Part shown: positions 28,145-36,363 of the stretch, one piece after another | Position numbering within the stretch: the first letter of the stretch is position 1 | Layout: each line of letters begins with the position of its first letter | NCBI RefSeq assembly: GCF_025420585.1 | Contig: NZ_JAOEGB010000021.1 | Span: 88,066-152,065, forward strand | Origin: Planotetraspora sp. A-T 1434 | GTDB taxonomy: Bacteria; Actinomycetota; Actinomycetes; Streptosporangiales; Streptosporangiaceae | DNA: 64,000 nucleotides | Direction of reading: 5' to 3' | Position numbers and translations under genes: made by a program | The notes under the pieces: model-generated | Told to the model about the DNA's origin: nothing | The model's input: the letters and a program-made list of their open reading frames with translations, nothing else | Database searches by the model: none

Positions 28145-28375
28145 CGCACGCAAGCGCTCTTATCGATCACGAACTTTGTGACCGATAAGGGCTTCACCAT
28201 CGCCGAGGCCGCCGACTTCACGCGCTCACTCGGCGCCGTACAGGCGCTCAACCTCGACGGTGGCGGCTCCACCGCCATGGCGGTCGGCGGTCAGCTCGTC
28301 AACAACCCCTCGGACGCCACCGGGGAACGCCCGGTCGGCGACACCATCCAGGTGCTGCCGGCCCGCGCCGGCTGA
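28145..28375 (+). pseudogene. phosphodiester glycosidase (NAGPA-like) C-terminal remnant
   Basis: About 70 codons read TDKGFTIAEAADFTRSLGAV and QALNLDGGGSTAMAVGGQLV, the C-terminal signature of NAGPA/phosphodiester glycosidase domains (LDGGGSTAM). The frame ends normally at 28375, but the N-terminal catalytic region is missing and no start context is visible. It is a leftover, bounded on the right by repeat cluster E. Confidence 0.82.
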
Positions 28376-28409
28376 CGCGCGGTCCCCCACGCGGCGCCGG
28401 GGCACACCC

Positions 28410-28526
28410 GTGCATGATCACGATTAGGGTGTGGCGCGATCGGGCGGGCACTCAAGGAACCCGTGCATGATCACGACTGGTGAGTGGCGCGGTCGGGGAG
28501 CTACGCGGGAACCCGCGCATGATCAC
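28410..28526 (-). repeat. 53-bp periodic repeat, cluster E (3 reverse units)
   Basis: Reverse cores start at 28410, 28463 and 28515 (53 and 52 bp apart); the last is GCGCATGATCAC. They fill the spacer between the glycosidase relic and the SodC gene. Confidence 0.87.
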
Positions 28527-28664
28527 GGTGAGGCTTTGCGCGGCGATCCTCGTACGGCAACGCGGAAGTAAACGAGCTGCCATGGGCGGCGTTTCCGGGT
28601 CTCGTGGCCGGCCGGGTGCGTGCTGTCCTATGCCGGGCACGAGCCGCACATGAAGGAGCCGTTT

Positions 28665-29330
28665 ATGCCGAGCACGACCCGTCTCGCCCTGACCGCCAAC
28701 CTGATCCTCAGCGCCGTCACCGGCGTCCTGGCGATCATCCGGCCGTCGACCGAAAATCTGGCCCAGCCGGTGGCCCGGCACCCCCTCGGTGCGCTGGCCA
28801 GCGCGGCGATCAAGAACGTGAACGGCGTCACCCTTGGCACCGTCCAGATCGAGCCGTACGACGTCACCAAGTCGAGGGTCACGATCAACGTTCGAGGGCT
28901 CCCCGCGGGCTTCCACGGCTTCCACATCCACTCGTCGGGAACGTGCGACCCGAAATCCGTGGACGCCGCGACCGGGAGCGCGTTCTTCAGCGCGGGCGGC
29001 CACCTCGACCTGGGCGGCTCGGGCTCCGGCATGGGCTCCGGGATGAGCACGCCCGGCATCACGGCGGGGAACCTGCCGCCGCTGCTCGTGACGGCCGACG
29101 GCACCGGCAGCATCTCGTTCGTTACGGACCGGTTCCGCGTGGCGCAGCTCGGCGACGCCGACGGCAGCTCGATCATCATCCACGCCAAGCCGGACAACTT
29201 CGCCAACATCCCCACCCGCTACACCCATCCGGCCGACTCGACCGGCACGTCGGGGCCGGACGCCACGACCCTCAAGACCGGCGACGCCGGACCTCGCATC
29301 GCGTGCGGAGTGATCAGGTTCCTGGCCTGA
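28665..29330 (+). CDS. copper superoxide dismutase SodC-like, zinc ligands apparently lost
   Basis: 221 residues. An N-terminal hydrophobic stretch (about 5-25) acts as a signal or anchor. Copper-site residues are present: HGFHIHSSGTC (two His), the histidine in SAGGHLDLGG, and IIIHAKPDNFANI. The zinc loop that normally carries two further His and an Asp is replaced by a Gly/Ser/Met run (LGGSGSGMGSGMSTPGITAG). The C-terminal TTLKTGDAGPRIACGVI is standard. It probably disproportionates superoxide at the cell surface as a copper-only type. AAGGAG stands six bases before ATG 28665. Confidence 0.88.
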   Translation: MPSTTRLALTANLILSAVTGVLAIIRPSTENLAQPVARHPLGALASAAIKNVNGVTLGTVQIEPYDVTKSRVTINVRGLPAGFHGFHIHSSGTCDPKSVDAATGSAFFSAGGHLDLGGSGSGMGSGMSTPGITAGNLPPLLVTADGTGSISFVTDRFRVAQLGDADGSSIIIHAKPDNFANIPTRYTHPADSTGTSGPDATTLKTGDAGPRIACGVIRFLA

Positions 29331-29430
29331 TCACGTGATCTTCGCATCCAAGTCAGTCCACAGCCCGACGCAAGACGCTCGCGTCACCATCCTTCCTGGG
29401 AGCGCTCGGCTTCCGAGGAAGGAAACCGTC

Positions 29431-29517
29431 ATGAGAAACGCCAGCGGGAGCTTTCACGCGGCGCTGCTGGGGGCGTGGATGGTCATCGCCCTGGTCGCGC
29501 TGCTGCTCGGCCACTGA
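29431..29517 (+). CDS. 28-residue hydrophobic peptide
   Basis: MRNASGSFHAALLGAWMVIA then LVALLLGH: a single transmembrane helix after a short polar head. GGAAGGA lies at good distance before ATG 29431. Its stop codon is inside the first unit of the 13-bp tandem repeat that follows. It may be a small membrane protein; there is no family to compare with. Confidence 0.45.
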   Translation: MRNASGSFHAALLGAWMVIALVALLLGH

Positions 29518-29589
29518 GTCCGGGCACTGAGTCCGGGCACTGAGTCCGGGCACTGAGTCCGGGCACTGAGTTCGGGCACTGAGTTCGGG
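29512..29589 (+). repeat. 13-bp tandem repeat, six copies
   Basis: Unit CACTGAGTCCGGG, four exact copies, then two of CACTGAGTTCGGG. The first copy includes the stop codon of the small hydrophobic ORF. Confidence 0.92.
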
Positions 29590-29636
29590 CACGGCCCGCA
29601 CGGGGTGTCGCGGTGTGTCGCCGGATGTCCCGGGTG

Positions 29637-29755
29637 GGGGGATTCCGGAGACTCCGGGGATTCCGGGGGATGCCGGGGGATGCCGGGGGATGCCGGGGGA
29701 TGCCGGGGGATGCCGGGGGATGCCGGGGGATTCCGGGGGATGCCGGGGGGATTCA
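29637..29755 (+). repeat. 10-bp tandem repeat, about eleven copies
   Basis: Unit TGCCGGGGGA repeated with occasional TTCCGGGGGA or ACTCCGGGGA variants. It lies at the 3' side of the DUF2461 gene and is separated from it by about 20 bp. High G content on one strand could give G-quadruplexes. Confidence 0.93.
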
Positions 29756-29774
29756 GCGGAGAGGCGGGCCGTGC

Positions 29775-30410
29775 TCACGCGAGATGGATTCTCAGCCAGT
29801 CGACCAGCGGGCCCAGCGCCCGCCAGGTCGCCCGGACGTGGTCGAGGACCTCGGGGGTGTGCAGCCACGGCTCCGGCTCGAACCGGCGGCCGGCGTGCAG
29901 CGACTTGTACCTGAGCAGCTCCAGCCGGGGATGATCCTCGGGGGTGCCGCGCGGGCGGGTCTTCAGCCGGTCGCCCCCGACGACGAGGTCCTCCGGCAGG
30001 ACGGCCAGGGCGGCCAGGATGGCCTCAAGCCGGGAGCCCGCCGTGTCGTCGTCCAGCGCGTCACGGTAGCGGACAATCTGGTCGCCGCTCGCCCACCAGC
30101 CTCCCGCGACGTATAACCCCTCGGCGTCGATCTGCACGTAGTAGCCGACGCCCTCCACGCCCGACTGCACGTAGGCGCCCTGATGCGTCTTGTACGGCGA
30201 CTTGTCCTTGGCGAAACGGACATCACGGTTGGGCCGGAACAGGTAGGGCGGCCCGAACTCGGGGGCAAGCTCGTCCATCAGGGCGGTCATCGGCCCCTTC
30301 ACCGCAGCCTCGTACAGCTCCTTGTTGGCCGTCCAGTACGCCCTGGAGTTGTCGGCCACGAGGCCCTCGTAGAAGATGAGCGCCTCATCAGGAAACCCGC
30401 TGAATTCCAT
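29775..30410 (-). CDS. DUF2461 family protein
   Basis: 211 residues. The opening FSGFPDEALIFYEGLVADNS and the core NRDVRFAKDKSPYKTHQGAY with GYYVQIDAEGLYVAGGWW are the hallmark of DUF2461 (TIGR02453). The biochemical role is not established. The start ATG 30410 has GGTGGG four bases upstream. It is probably monocistronic; the spacer downstream is the G-rich tandem repeat. Confidence 0.88.
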   Translation of the reverse strand: MEFSGFPDEALIFYEGLVADNSRAYWTANKELYEAAVKGPMTALMDELAPEFGPPYLFRPNRDVRFAKDKSPYKTHQGAYVQSGVEGVGYYVQIDAEGLYVAGGWWASGDQIVRYRDALDDDTAGSRLEAILAALAVLPEDLVVGGDRLKTRPRGTPEDHPRLELLRYKSLHAGRRFEPEPWLHTPEVLDHVRATWRALGPLVDWLRIHLA

Positions 30411-30483
30411 GGCACCCACCTTGGCACGTCGCACCGACAACAGCCTTCCCCCACGACTCGGGCCCAATGAGGGCGGGGGCCCC

Positions 30484-32073
30484 TCAGCGCCGTCGCCGCC
30501 GGGCGGTGCCGAAGATGGACCGGGTGATCTCCCGCCCCAGGGCCGACGCCGTCGAGCGGGCGAACGACTTGAACTCCGGAGAGCCGAACACGCCTTCGAG
30601 GACCGACGGCCGCGGCTCGTACTGCGGGCCTTCAACCGGCCCTTCCACCGGCCCCTCCGACGGTGGCATGCCGTACCTGTCGGGGGCCGGCTCAGGAGCC
30701 CGGCGGCCCTTGGGAGCCCGGCCGGCCTCAGGAGCGGGTGCGGCGGGTTCCGGAGGCGGCGTGAGGCGGGCGGAGAGCATCTCGTAGGCCGACTCCCGGT
30801 CGACCGCCGTGCCGTACTTGGCGAGGAGCGGCGAGGCGGCGACGATGCCGCGCATCACGTCGGGGGCCGATGGCGCCATGAGCGACTGCGGAGCCCGCAG
30901 GCGGGTCCACGCCACCGGTGTCGGCGCGCCCGTCTCCGACAGCACGGTCACGACGGCCTCGCCGATGCCGAGCTCGGTGAGCAGCTTCTCCAGGTCGTAC
31001 TGCGACGTGGGGAAGGTCGAGACGGTGGCCTTCAGCGCCTTGGCGTCCTGCGGCGTGAAGGCCCGCAGCGCGTGCTGCACCCGCGCGCCGAGCTGGGCCA
31101 GCACATCGGCGGGCACGTCCTTGGGCGTCTGGGTGACGAGGAAGACGCCCACGCCCTTCGAGCGGATCAGCCGCACGGTCTGCGTGATCGACTGCAGGAA
31201 CGCCTTGGACGCCTCGTCGAACAGCAGGTGCGCCTCGTCGAAGAAGAACACGAGCACCGGCTTGTCGGGGTCGCCCACCTCGGGCAGCTCCTCGAACAGC
31301 TCGGCGAGCAGCCACATCAGGAACGTGGAGAACAGCCGCGGCCGGTCCTGTACGGCGGGCAGCTCCAGGATGGAGACGATCCCCCGGCCGTCGGGAGCGC
31401 GCCGCAGCAGGTCGCGGGTGTCGAACTGCGGCTCGCCGAAGAACGCGTCGGCCCCCTGCGCCTGCAGATTCACCAGCGCCCGCAGGATGACCCCGGCCGT
31501 CGACCTGGACAGGCCACCGACTCCCTTGAGCGCGTCGGGCGTGTCGGTCAGATACTGGATAACGGCGATCAGGTCCTTCAGGTCCAGCAGCGGCATGCCG
31601 TGCTTGTCGGCGAAGAAGAAGATCAGGCCGAGAGAGGACTCCTGCGTGTCGTTGAGCCCCAGGACCTTGGCGAGCAGGGTCGGCCCGAAGGACGTCATGG
31701 TGGCCCGCAGCGGAATGCCCTCGCCCAGCCCTCCAAGGGAGAAGAACTCGACGGCGCACGCCGTACCGGACCATGACTGGGCCACCTCGGCGGCCCGGTG
31801 GCTGACGCGGTCGGAGGGGACGCCGGGCGAGGCCATGCCGGAGAGGTCGCCCTTGACGTCGGCCAGGAACACCGGAACGCCCTGCGCGGCGAGCTGCTCG
31901 GCCATGAGCTGGAGCGTCTTGGTCTTCCCTGTGCCGGTGGCCCCGGCGACCAGGCCGTGCCGGTTCATCATGCTCAGTGGAACGCGGATCTTGGAGGACG
32001 GGTCGGCCGTGCCGTCGTCCTTCACCAGCGCCCCGAGCTCCAGCGCCGGTCCGGCGAAGTCGTAGCCGTTCAT
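30484..32073 (-). CDS. HerA-like ATPase (DUF853/YjgR family)
   Basis: 529 residues. Walker A AGATGTGKTKT (about 42-52), Walker B VLVFFFDEAHLLFDE (about 270-284) and VFLVTQTPKDVPADVL fit the DUF853 branch of HerA/FtsK-like ATPases. The C-terminal 90 residues are Pro/Ala/Gly rich with a GPVEGPVEGP repeat and end in a basic RRRRR tail. The cellular role is unknown, possibly DNA or protein translocation. Its ATG overlaps the stop of the deacetylase gene (ATGA, 32070-32073). Confidence 0.9.
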   Translation of the reverse strand: MNGYDFAGPALELGALVKDDGTADPSSKIRVPLSMMNRHGLVAGATGTGKTKTLQLMAEQLAAQGVPVFLADVKGDLSGMASPGVPSDRVSHRAAEVAQSWSGTACAVEFFSLGGLGEGIPLRATMTSFGPTLLAKVLGLNDTQESSLGLIFFFADKHGMPLLDLKDLIAVIQYLTDTPDALKGVGGLSRSTAGVILRALVNLQAQGADAFFGEPQFDTRDLLRRAPDGRGIVSILELPAVQDRPRLFSTFLMWLLAELFEELPEVGDPDKPVLVFFFDEAHLLFDEASKAFLQSITQTVRLIRSKGVGVFLVTQTPKDVPADVLAQLGARVQHALRAFTPQDAKALKATVSTFPTSQYDLEKLLTELGIGEAVVTVLSETGAPTPVAWTRLRAPQSLMAPSAPDVMRGIVAASPLLAKYGTAVDRESAYEMLSARLTPPPEPAAPAPEAGRAPKGRRAPEPAPDRYGMPPSEGPVEGPVEGPQYEPRPSVLEGVFGSPEFKSFARSTASALGREITRSIFGTARRRRR

Positions 32074-32939
32074 CGGTTGAAATACTGCTTTCCGGGTGTG
32101 AGGCTGCCGAACAGCTCGGACACGGTCACGTAGGTGAAGCCCTTGCGGTCCAGTTCGTCGAGGAGATGCGGCACCGCGTCGACCGTCGTCGGGTGAATGT
32201 CGTGCATCAACACGATGTCGCCCGCTTTGGCCTCGGCGCAGCGTTTGGCGACGATCGCGGAGTTCCGGTCCCGCCAGTCGAGAGTGTCGACCGCCCACAT
32301 GATCTGGGCCAGCCCCTCCTCGCGTGTGGCGGCCTCGACCTGCTGGTTCGTCGAGCCGTACGGCGGCCGCATCACGGTCATCCGCACGCCGGTGACCTGC
32401 TGGACGACCTCCTGGGTGCGTTGGAGCTCGCGCTTGAGGGCGTCGTTGGAGAGCCCGGCCAGCGAGGCGTGGTCCCAGGAGTGGTTGCCGACCTCGTGGC
32501 CCTCGGAGACCATCCGGCGGACGAAGTCGCGAGTCTCATCGTTGATCATCTGGCCCAGCATGAAGAACGTGGCGCGGGCGTGGTGGGCGGCCAGTATGTC
32601 GAGGAGTTTTCCCGTGTTGTCGCCCGGCCCGTCGTCGAAGGTCAGCGCCACGCATTTGAGCCTCGTGCAGTCGATCTGCCGGGCCGGCGGCGCGATCGGA
32701 AGGCGGGGGCCCGGCCACCCGTGCTGCGCGGCGGTCAGCCGCCCGCCGACGACGGCCGCCTCGAACCTCCTCGCGAGTTGCCTCCGGATCGTCTCCTTGC
32801 CCGCCGTCTGCTCGGAAATGTCCCTTCTCGCCCGCAGCGGATCATGCGACGGCGACGATCCGGCCGGGAGGGCCACCGAACTCGCCTGACCACACCCCGC
32901 GACCAGCAACAGCGACAGCAGCGCCGACCCGATCCGCAT
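32070..32939 (-). CDS. polysaccharide deacetylase (NodB) lipoprotein
   Basis: 289 residues. A lipobox-like LLVAGCG ends the signal (Cys near 16). The NodB domain has motif 1 VALTFDDGPG (about 100), motif 2 GNHSWDHASL, motif 3 RPPYGSTNQQV and WAVDTLDWRDRN. It removes acetyl groups from cell-wall glycans outside the membrane. It is the first gene of a two-gene coupled pair with the HerA-like ATPase, an unusual pairing. Confidence 0.92.
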   Translation of the reverse strand: MRIGSALLSLLLVAGCGQASSVALPAGSSPSHDPLRARRDISEQTAGKETIRRQLARRFEAAVVGGRLTAAQHGWPGPRLPIAPPARQIDCTRLKCVALTFDDGPGDNTGKLLDILAAHHARATFFMLGQMINDETRDFVRRMVSEGHEVGNHSWDHASLAGLSNDALKRELQRTQEVVQQVTGVRMTVMRPPYGSTNQQVEAATREEGLAQIMWAVDTLDWRDRNSAIVAKRCAEAKAGDIVLMHDIHPTTVDAVPHLLDELDRKGFTYVTVSELFGSLTPGKQYFNR

Positions 32940-32972
32940 ACGTCCCCCCGGAGCAGGCGGGGGGCATGAACG

Positions 32973-33278
32973 CTACGGATACTCCTCGGCCCTTTCCCCC
33001 CGCAGAACCTTGGCCAGGTCCTCCCACCAGGGCGGCACGTCTGCCTTGAGCTCGGCATGTCTACGCGCTACCCGGATGGCGCATCCACCCGGGTCCGTAC
33101 CCAGGTGCCGGCATTTCACGGCACCTTCGCGCCAACGGTAAAACCCCTCCCGGAAGCTCACCACCAGGCCGATCCAGACCGAGAGGGTGGCGTCGTCGCC
33201 GATCTCGTAGGCGTCGTGAACCCCGAGCGCGGCGAGCTCCGCGTGCAGCTTCTCCAAGGCGGCGCCCGACTCACTCAC
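32973..33278 (-). CDS. hypothetical protein, 101 residues
   Basis: MSESGAALEKLHAELAALGV then YEIGDDATLSVWIGLVVSFR. It is a compact alpha/beta protein with two cysteines (CRHLGTDPGGC) and no recognised family. The GTDPGGCA and RRHAEL segments have normal actinobacterial coding composition. It lies immediately upstream of the deacetylase gene on the same strand. Confidence 0.6.
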   Translation of the reverse strand: MSESGAALEKLHAELAALGVHDAYEIGDDATLSVWIGLVVSFREGFYRWREGAVKCRHLGTDPGGCAIRVARRHAELKADVPPWWEDLAKVLRGERAEEYP

Positions 33279-33504
33279 CCGCCACCACCCGCCGCCGCGA
33301 AGACGCGGTTTGCTGCCGAAGAGACCAGCACAAAAAGGGATGTACCCAACCTTGGTCCGCCCCTCGCACGTTCATTTAGTAATGATGGGGCTCCAATGCG
33401 TGACGGCGCAGGCTTACTCATGAGTCAGGACGGTGACAATCGCACACCCACAGTCGCGGAGACCTGCCGGTGCCCACCAATGCACTTCAGCACTATCTTG
33501 CGAG
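33279..33504. other. intergenic stretch left of the TnpB element
   Basis: No gene is supported. A plus-strand frame from 33420 reads MSQDGDNRTPTVAETCRCPP but runs on into the transposon end. The AT-richer patch around 33330-33385 could be a promoter. Together with the element end this makes a gap of over 300 bp. Confidence 0.4.
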
Positions 33505-34475
33505 GAACCCTGGGCGTTTACGCCCGGGTGGAATCGCTTCCTGGTCTGCGGGTATGTTGCTGTCCCAGGTACGACTCCTTCAATGATTTGGTAAAACTTG
33601 CAGCGTGAAGTTGGTTGTGCAGGTTCGGCTGTTCCCCACGCCCGCCCAAGAGGCGGCACTGGCCGACACACTGCGCCTGTGCAACGAGGCCGCCAACCTG
33701 GTCTCCCAGATCGCCTGGGACTCCACGGTGTTCCGTAACTACGCGAATCGGATCTGGTCCACCGGGACGGCAGGTGGCTGCTGATCACCACCTGCGACAT
33801 CCCCGACACCGACGCCACCGAGCCGGACGGGTTCCTCGGCGTGGACCTCGGTATCGCGAACATCGCCACCACCAGCGACAGAACCACCTACGCCGGCATG
33901 CACCTCAACGCCGTCCGGCACCGTAACCGGGAACTGCGCCGCAGACTGCAGGCCAAGGCCACCAAGTCCGCCAAGCGGCTGCTCAAGGCTCGCCGCCGCA
34001 GGGAAGCCCGGTTCGCCCGGGATGTCAACCACGTCATCAGCACGAGCATCGTGACCGAGGCTGCACGCACCGGACGCGGTATCGCCCTGGAAGATCTCAC
34101 GGGCATCCGTAACCGGGTACGGCTCCGCAAGCCCCAGCGGGTCACCTTGCACTCCTGGTCGTTCCACCAGCTCGGCCAGTTCGTGGCCTACAAGGCGCGC
34201 CGCGCCGGGGTGGCTGTGGTCCATGTCGACCCCTCCTATACCCCCAGGGGTGCAGCGCTTGCGGGCACATCGACAAGCGCAACCGGCCCGACCAGAAAAC
34301 CTTCGTCTGTACGTCGTGCGGCTTCGCTGAGCACGCCGACGTCAACGCAGCCCGCAACATCGCCTCGCGCGGTGTCGTGGGCTGGGCTGTGGTCAACCAG
34401 CCGAACGCGGGCCTGACACCTGGTCCCCAACCAGGGACGATGAGCTGCAAGCTCCGGCCTTCAGGCCAGAGTCGT
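33505..34475 (+). mobile_element. decayed IS605/IS1341-type element (TnpB only)
   Basis: The left end holds a hairpin with arms CCTGGGCG/CGCCCGGG and loop TTTA (33509-33528). The right end holds CTCCGGCC/GGCCAGAG with a short loop (34452-34471), the subterminal hairpin pattern of this family. Between them is a broken tnpB; there is no tnpA. Exact ends cannot be set without an intact copy. Confidence 0.75.
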
Positions 34476-34476
34476 T
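33605..34476 (+). pseudogene. tnpB: tnpB (RNA-guided nuclease family) with deletion and frameshift
   Basis: Starts VKLVVQVRLFPTPAQEAALA, the TnpB N-terminus, and hits a stop at 33782. An internal deletion of roughly 90 codons then joins to GRWLLITTCDIPD and the RuvC-I strand LGVDLGIANIATTS in another frame. RuvC-II is ALEDLTGIRNR. After VDPSYTP (about 34238) a further shift leads to the zinc ribbon CSACGHIDKRN...CTSCGFAEHADVNAARN, which holds RuvC-III. All three acidic residues survive, but no single frame encodes them. Confidence 0.9.
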
Positions 34477-34515
34477 GACTCACTTTCGGCATCTTGCTTC
34501 GGGGAGGTCTGCCCG

Positions 34516-35352
34516 GTGACGGCGGTGGCACTGGCTACGGCGTGCGCGGTGATATTCGGAACGGCCGACTTCTTCGGAGGGCTGGCCACCAGGCGCTCCC
34601 GCGTGCTGGCCGTGGTCGTGCTCTCGCAACTGGGCGGCGTGCTGCTGATCGCCGCCTTGATCCCCTTCCTGCCGGGCAGGCCGAGCACCGCGGCCCTGCT
34701 GTGGGGGATGGCCTCCGGAGTGGCGGGAGCCGCCGGCATCGTACTGTTCTACCGGGGTCTGGCCACCGGCATGATGTCGGTGGTCGCGCCGACCACGGCC
34801 GCCGCCTCGATGGCGGTGCCGGTGATTTTCGGCCTGGTCACGGGTGAGCGTCCGTCGGTCGTGGCGCTCGCCGGGGTCGCGCTCGGCCTGCTCGCGGTGG
34901 TGCTCGTCAGCCGGAGTCCGGGCGGCGCGGCGTCCGGCGCCAGGCTCGGCCCCCTCGCGAACGCCCTCGCCTCTGGCGCCGGCTTCGGCGGGTTCTTCAT
35001 CCTCCTCAAGCTCTCCCCGGCCGACGCGGGCGGCTGGCCGCTCCTCGGAGCCCGGATCGCCTCGATCACGCTCGTCGTGCTGCTCGCGTTCGTCACGAGG
35101 CGAAATCTGCGGCCGATTCCGGGGACGCTGAAGGTCACCGTCGCCGCCGGTGTGCTGGACATGGGAGCGAACGTCCTCTATCTCCTCGCCGCCCAGCGCG
35201 GCATGCTCAGCCTCGTCGCGGTGCTCGTGTCGCTCTATCCGGCCAGCACGCTGCTGCTGGCGCGATATGTGCTCGGCGAGCGGCTGAGCCCGGTGCAGAT
35301 CACCGGTGTCGGCTTCGCCCTCGGCGCGGTCGCCCTCATCGCCAGAGCCTGA
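34516..35352 (+). CDS. EamA/DMT-family transporter
   Basis: 278 residues, ten transmembrane helices in two EamA repeats (LATACAVIFGTADFFGGLAT and GPLANALASGAGFGGFFILL). Helix 10 ends AVALIARA. Members export amino acids, nucleosides or metabolites; the substrate is unknown. The GTG start has GGGAGG seven bases upstream. It lies just downstream of the decayed TnpB element. Confidence 0.9.
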   Translation: MTAVALATACAVIFGTADFFGGLATRRSRVLAVVVLSQLGGVLLIAALIPFLPGRPSTAALLWGMASGVAGAAGIVLFYRGLATGMMSVVAPTTAAASMAVPVIFGLVTGERPSVVALAGVALGLLAVVLVSRSPGGAASGARLGPLANALASGAGFGGFFILLKLSPADAGGWPLLGARIASITLVVLLAFVTRRNLRPIPGTLKVTVAAGVLDMGANVLYLLAAQRGMLSLVAVLVSLYPASTLLLARYVLGERLSPVQITGVGFALGAVALIARA

Positions 35353-35381
35353 CCGGCCCTCGCGAATGAGCCCTGAAATGG

Positions 35382-35418
35382 CCGGTACGGCTGCCGCGCG
35401 GCGCGGCAGCCGTACCGG
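35382..35418. terminator. hairpin terminator between convergent EamA and sigR genes
   Basis: Seventeen-base perfect arms (35382-35398 and 35402-35418) beginning CCGGTACGGCTGCCGCG around a CGG loop. It can terminate both convergent genes. Confidence 0.83.
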
Positions 35419-35476
35419 GGATCAGGTGTGAGGCTGGTGAAGATCTGTCAGGCGGCGAAGGTCCGTGAGGCGGCTC

Positions 35477-35516
35477 AGGCAAGCTCAAGCGGGCTCAAGC
35501 GGGCTCAAGCGGCGAA
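35477..35516. repeat. short tandem repeat abutting the sigR stop codon
   Basis: Three copies of GCTCAAGCGG(G) in a row directly after the sigR stop (35505), in the place where an anti-sigma gene would normally begin. Confidence 0.75.
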
Positions 35517-36101
35517 GGCTGCCACCGGGACGCGCACCATGCCCTCTTCGCGAGCATAGTCCTCGAGCATCCCGCGGAGCTGGCGGCGGCCACGGTGGAG
35601 GCGGGACATGACCGTGCCGATGGGGGTGCCCATCCGATCGGCGATCTCCTTGTAGGCGAACCCCTCGACGTCCGCCAGGTAGACGGCCACGCGGAACTCC
35701 TCGGGCAGGGCACGCAGGGCGTTCATCACCACGGTGTCCGGGAGCTGGTCCAGCGCCTCGGTCTCCGCCGACCTGAGGCCGGTCGACATGTGCGACTCCG
35801 CCGCGGCGAGCTGCCAGTCCTCGATGTCCTCGGCAGCCGAGAGCTTCGGCGAGCGCTGCTTCTTCCGGTAGTCGTTGATGAAGTTGTTGGTCAGAATCCG
35901 GTGCAGCCATGCCTTGAGGTTCGTGCCCTCGCGGAACTGGTGGTAGGACGTGAACGCCTTGGCCACGGTCTCCTGGACCAGGTCCTCCGCGTCGGCGGGG
36001 TTCCGGGTGAGTCGCATGGCGGACGCGTAGAGCTGGCTGGTCACCGGCACGACATCGCGCTCGAACCACGCCTGTCGCTGCTCGTCAGTCATCGAGATCA
36101 T
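35505..36101 (-). CDS. sigR: ECF sigma factor, SigR type
   Basis: 198 residues. Region 2 reads [20 protein letters not shown] and [20 protein letters not shown], region 4 [20 protein letters not shown] then [20 protein letters not shown]. These match the SigR/SigH thiol-stress group closely, including [14 protein letters not shown] in the linker. It would direct polymerase to thioredoxin and thiol-biosynthesis promoters. SigR is normally followed at once by the zinc anti-sigma factor RsrA, but here only 86 bp separate its stop from the terminator. Confidence 0.9.
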   Translation of the reverse strand: MISMTDEQRQAWFERDVVPVTSQLYASAMRLTRNPADAEDLVQETVAKAFTSYHQFREGTNLKAWLHRILTNNFINDYRKKQRSPKLSAAEDIEDWQLAAAESHMSTGLRSAETEALDQLPDTVVMNALRALPEEFRVAVYLADVEGFAYKEIADRMGTPIGTVMSRLHRGRRQLRGMLEDYAREEGMVRVPVAAFAA

Positions 36102-36363
36102 CTCATCCCCCTACAGAACTTCTCCCCCGTTACCCCTACGGCGTGGACCCATGCGGATACAGCCGTTCATTCTTGCCTCAAGGACATCGTCCCAGGCGAG
36201 TCGTAAGCGCGATGTTAAATGTTTTCCCTGGTCAGCGAGGGTCGCATAGCACAGCGGGCCGACGCGGGCAGGTCACGCGCAGGCCGGGCAAGTCTCAGTA
36301 GCGTAACACTCTAGCCTCAATCGCAGGTAAAGTGTGGCAAACGTCACTCGATAGAGTATTGGC

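Noticed and set aside
36102..36363. SigR-dependent promoter (GGAAT-N18-GTT) for sigR or cds1
   Set aside because: No convincing GGAAT/GTT pair was found in the spacer on either strand.
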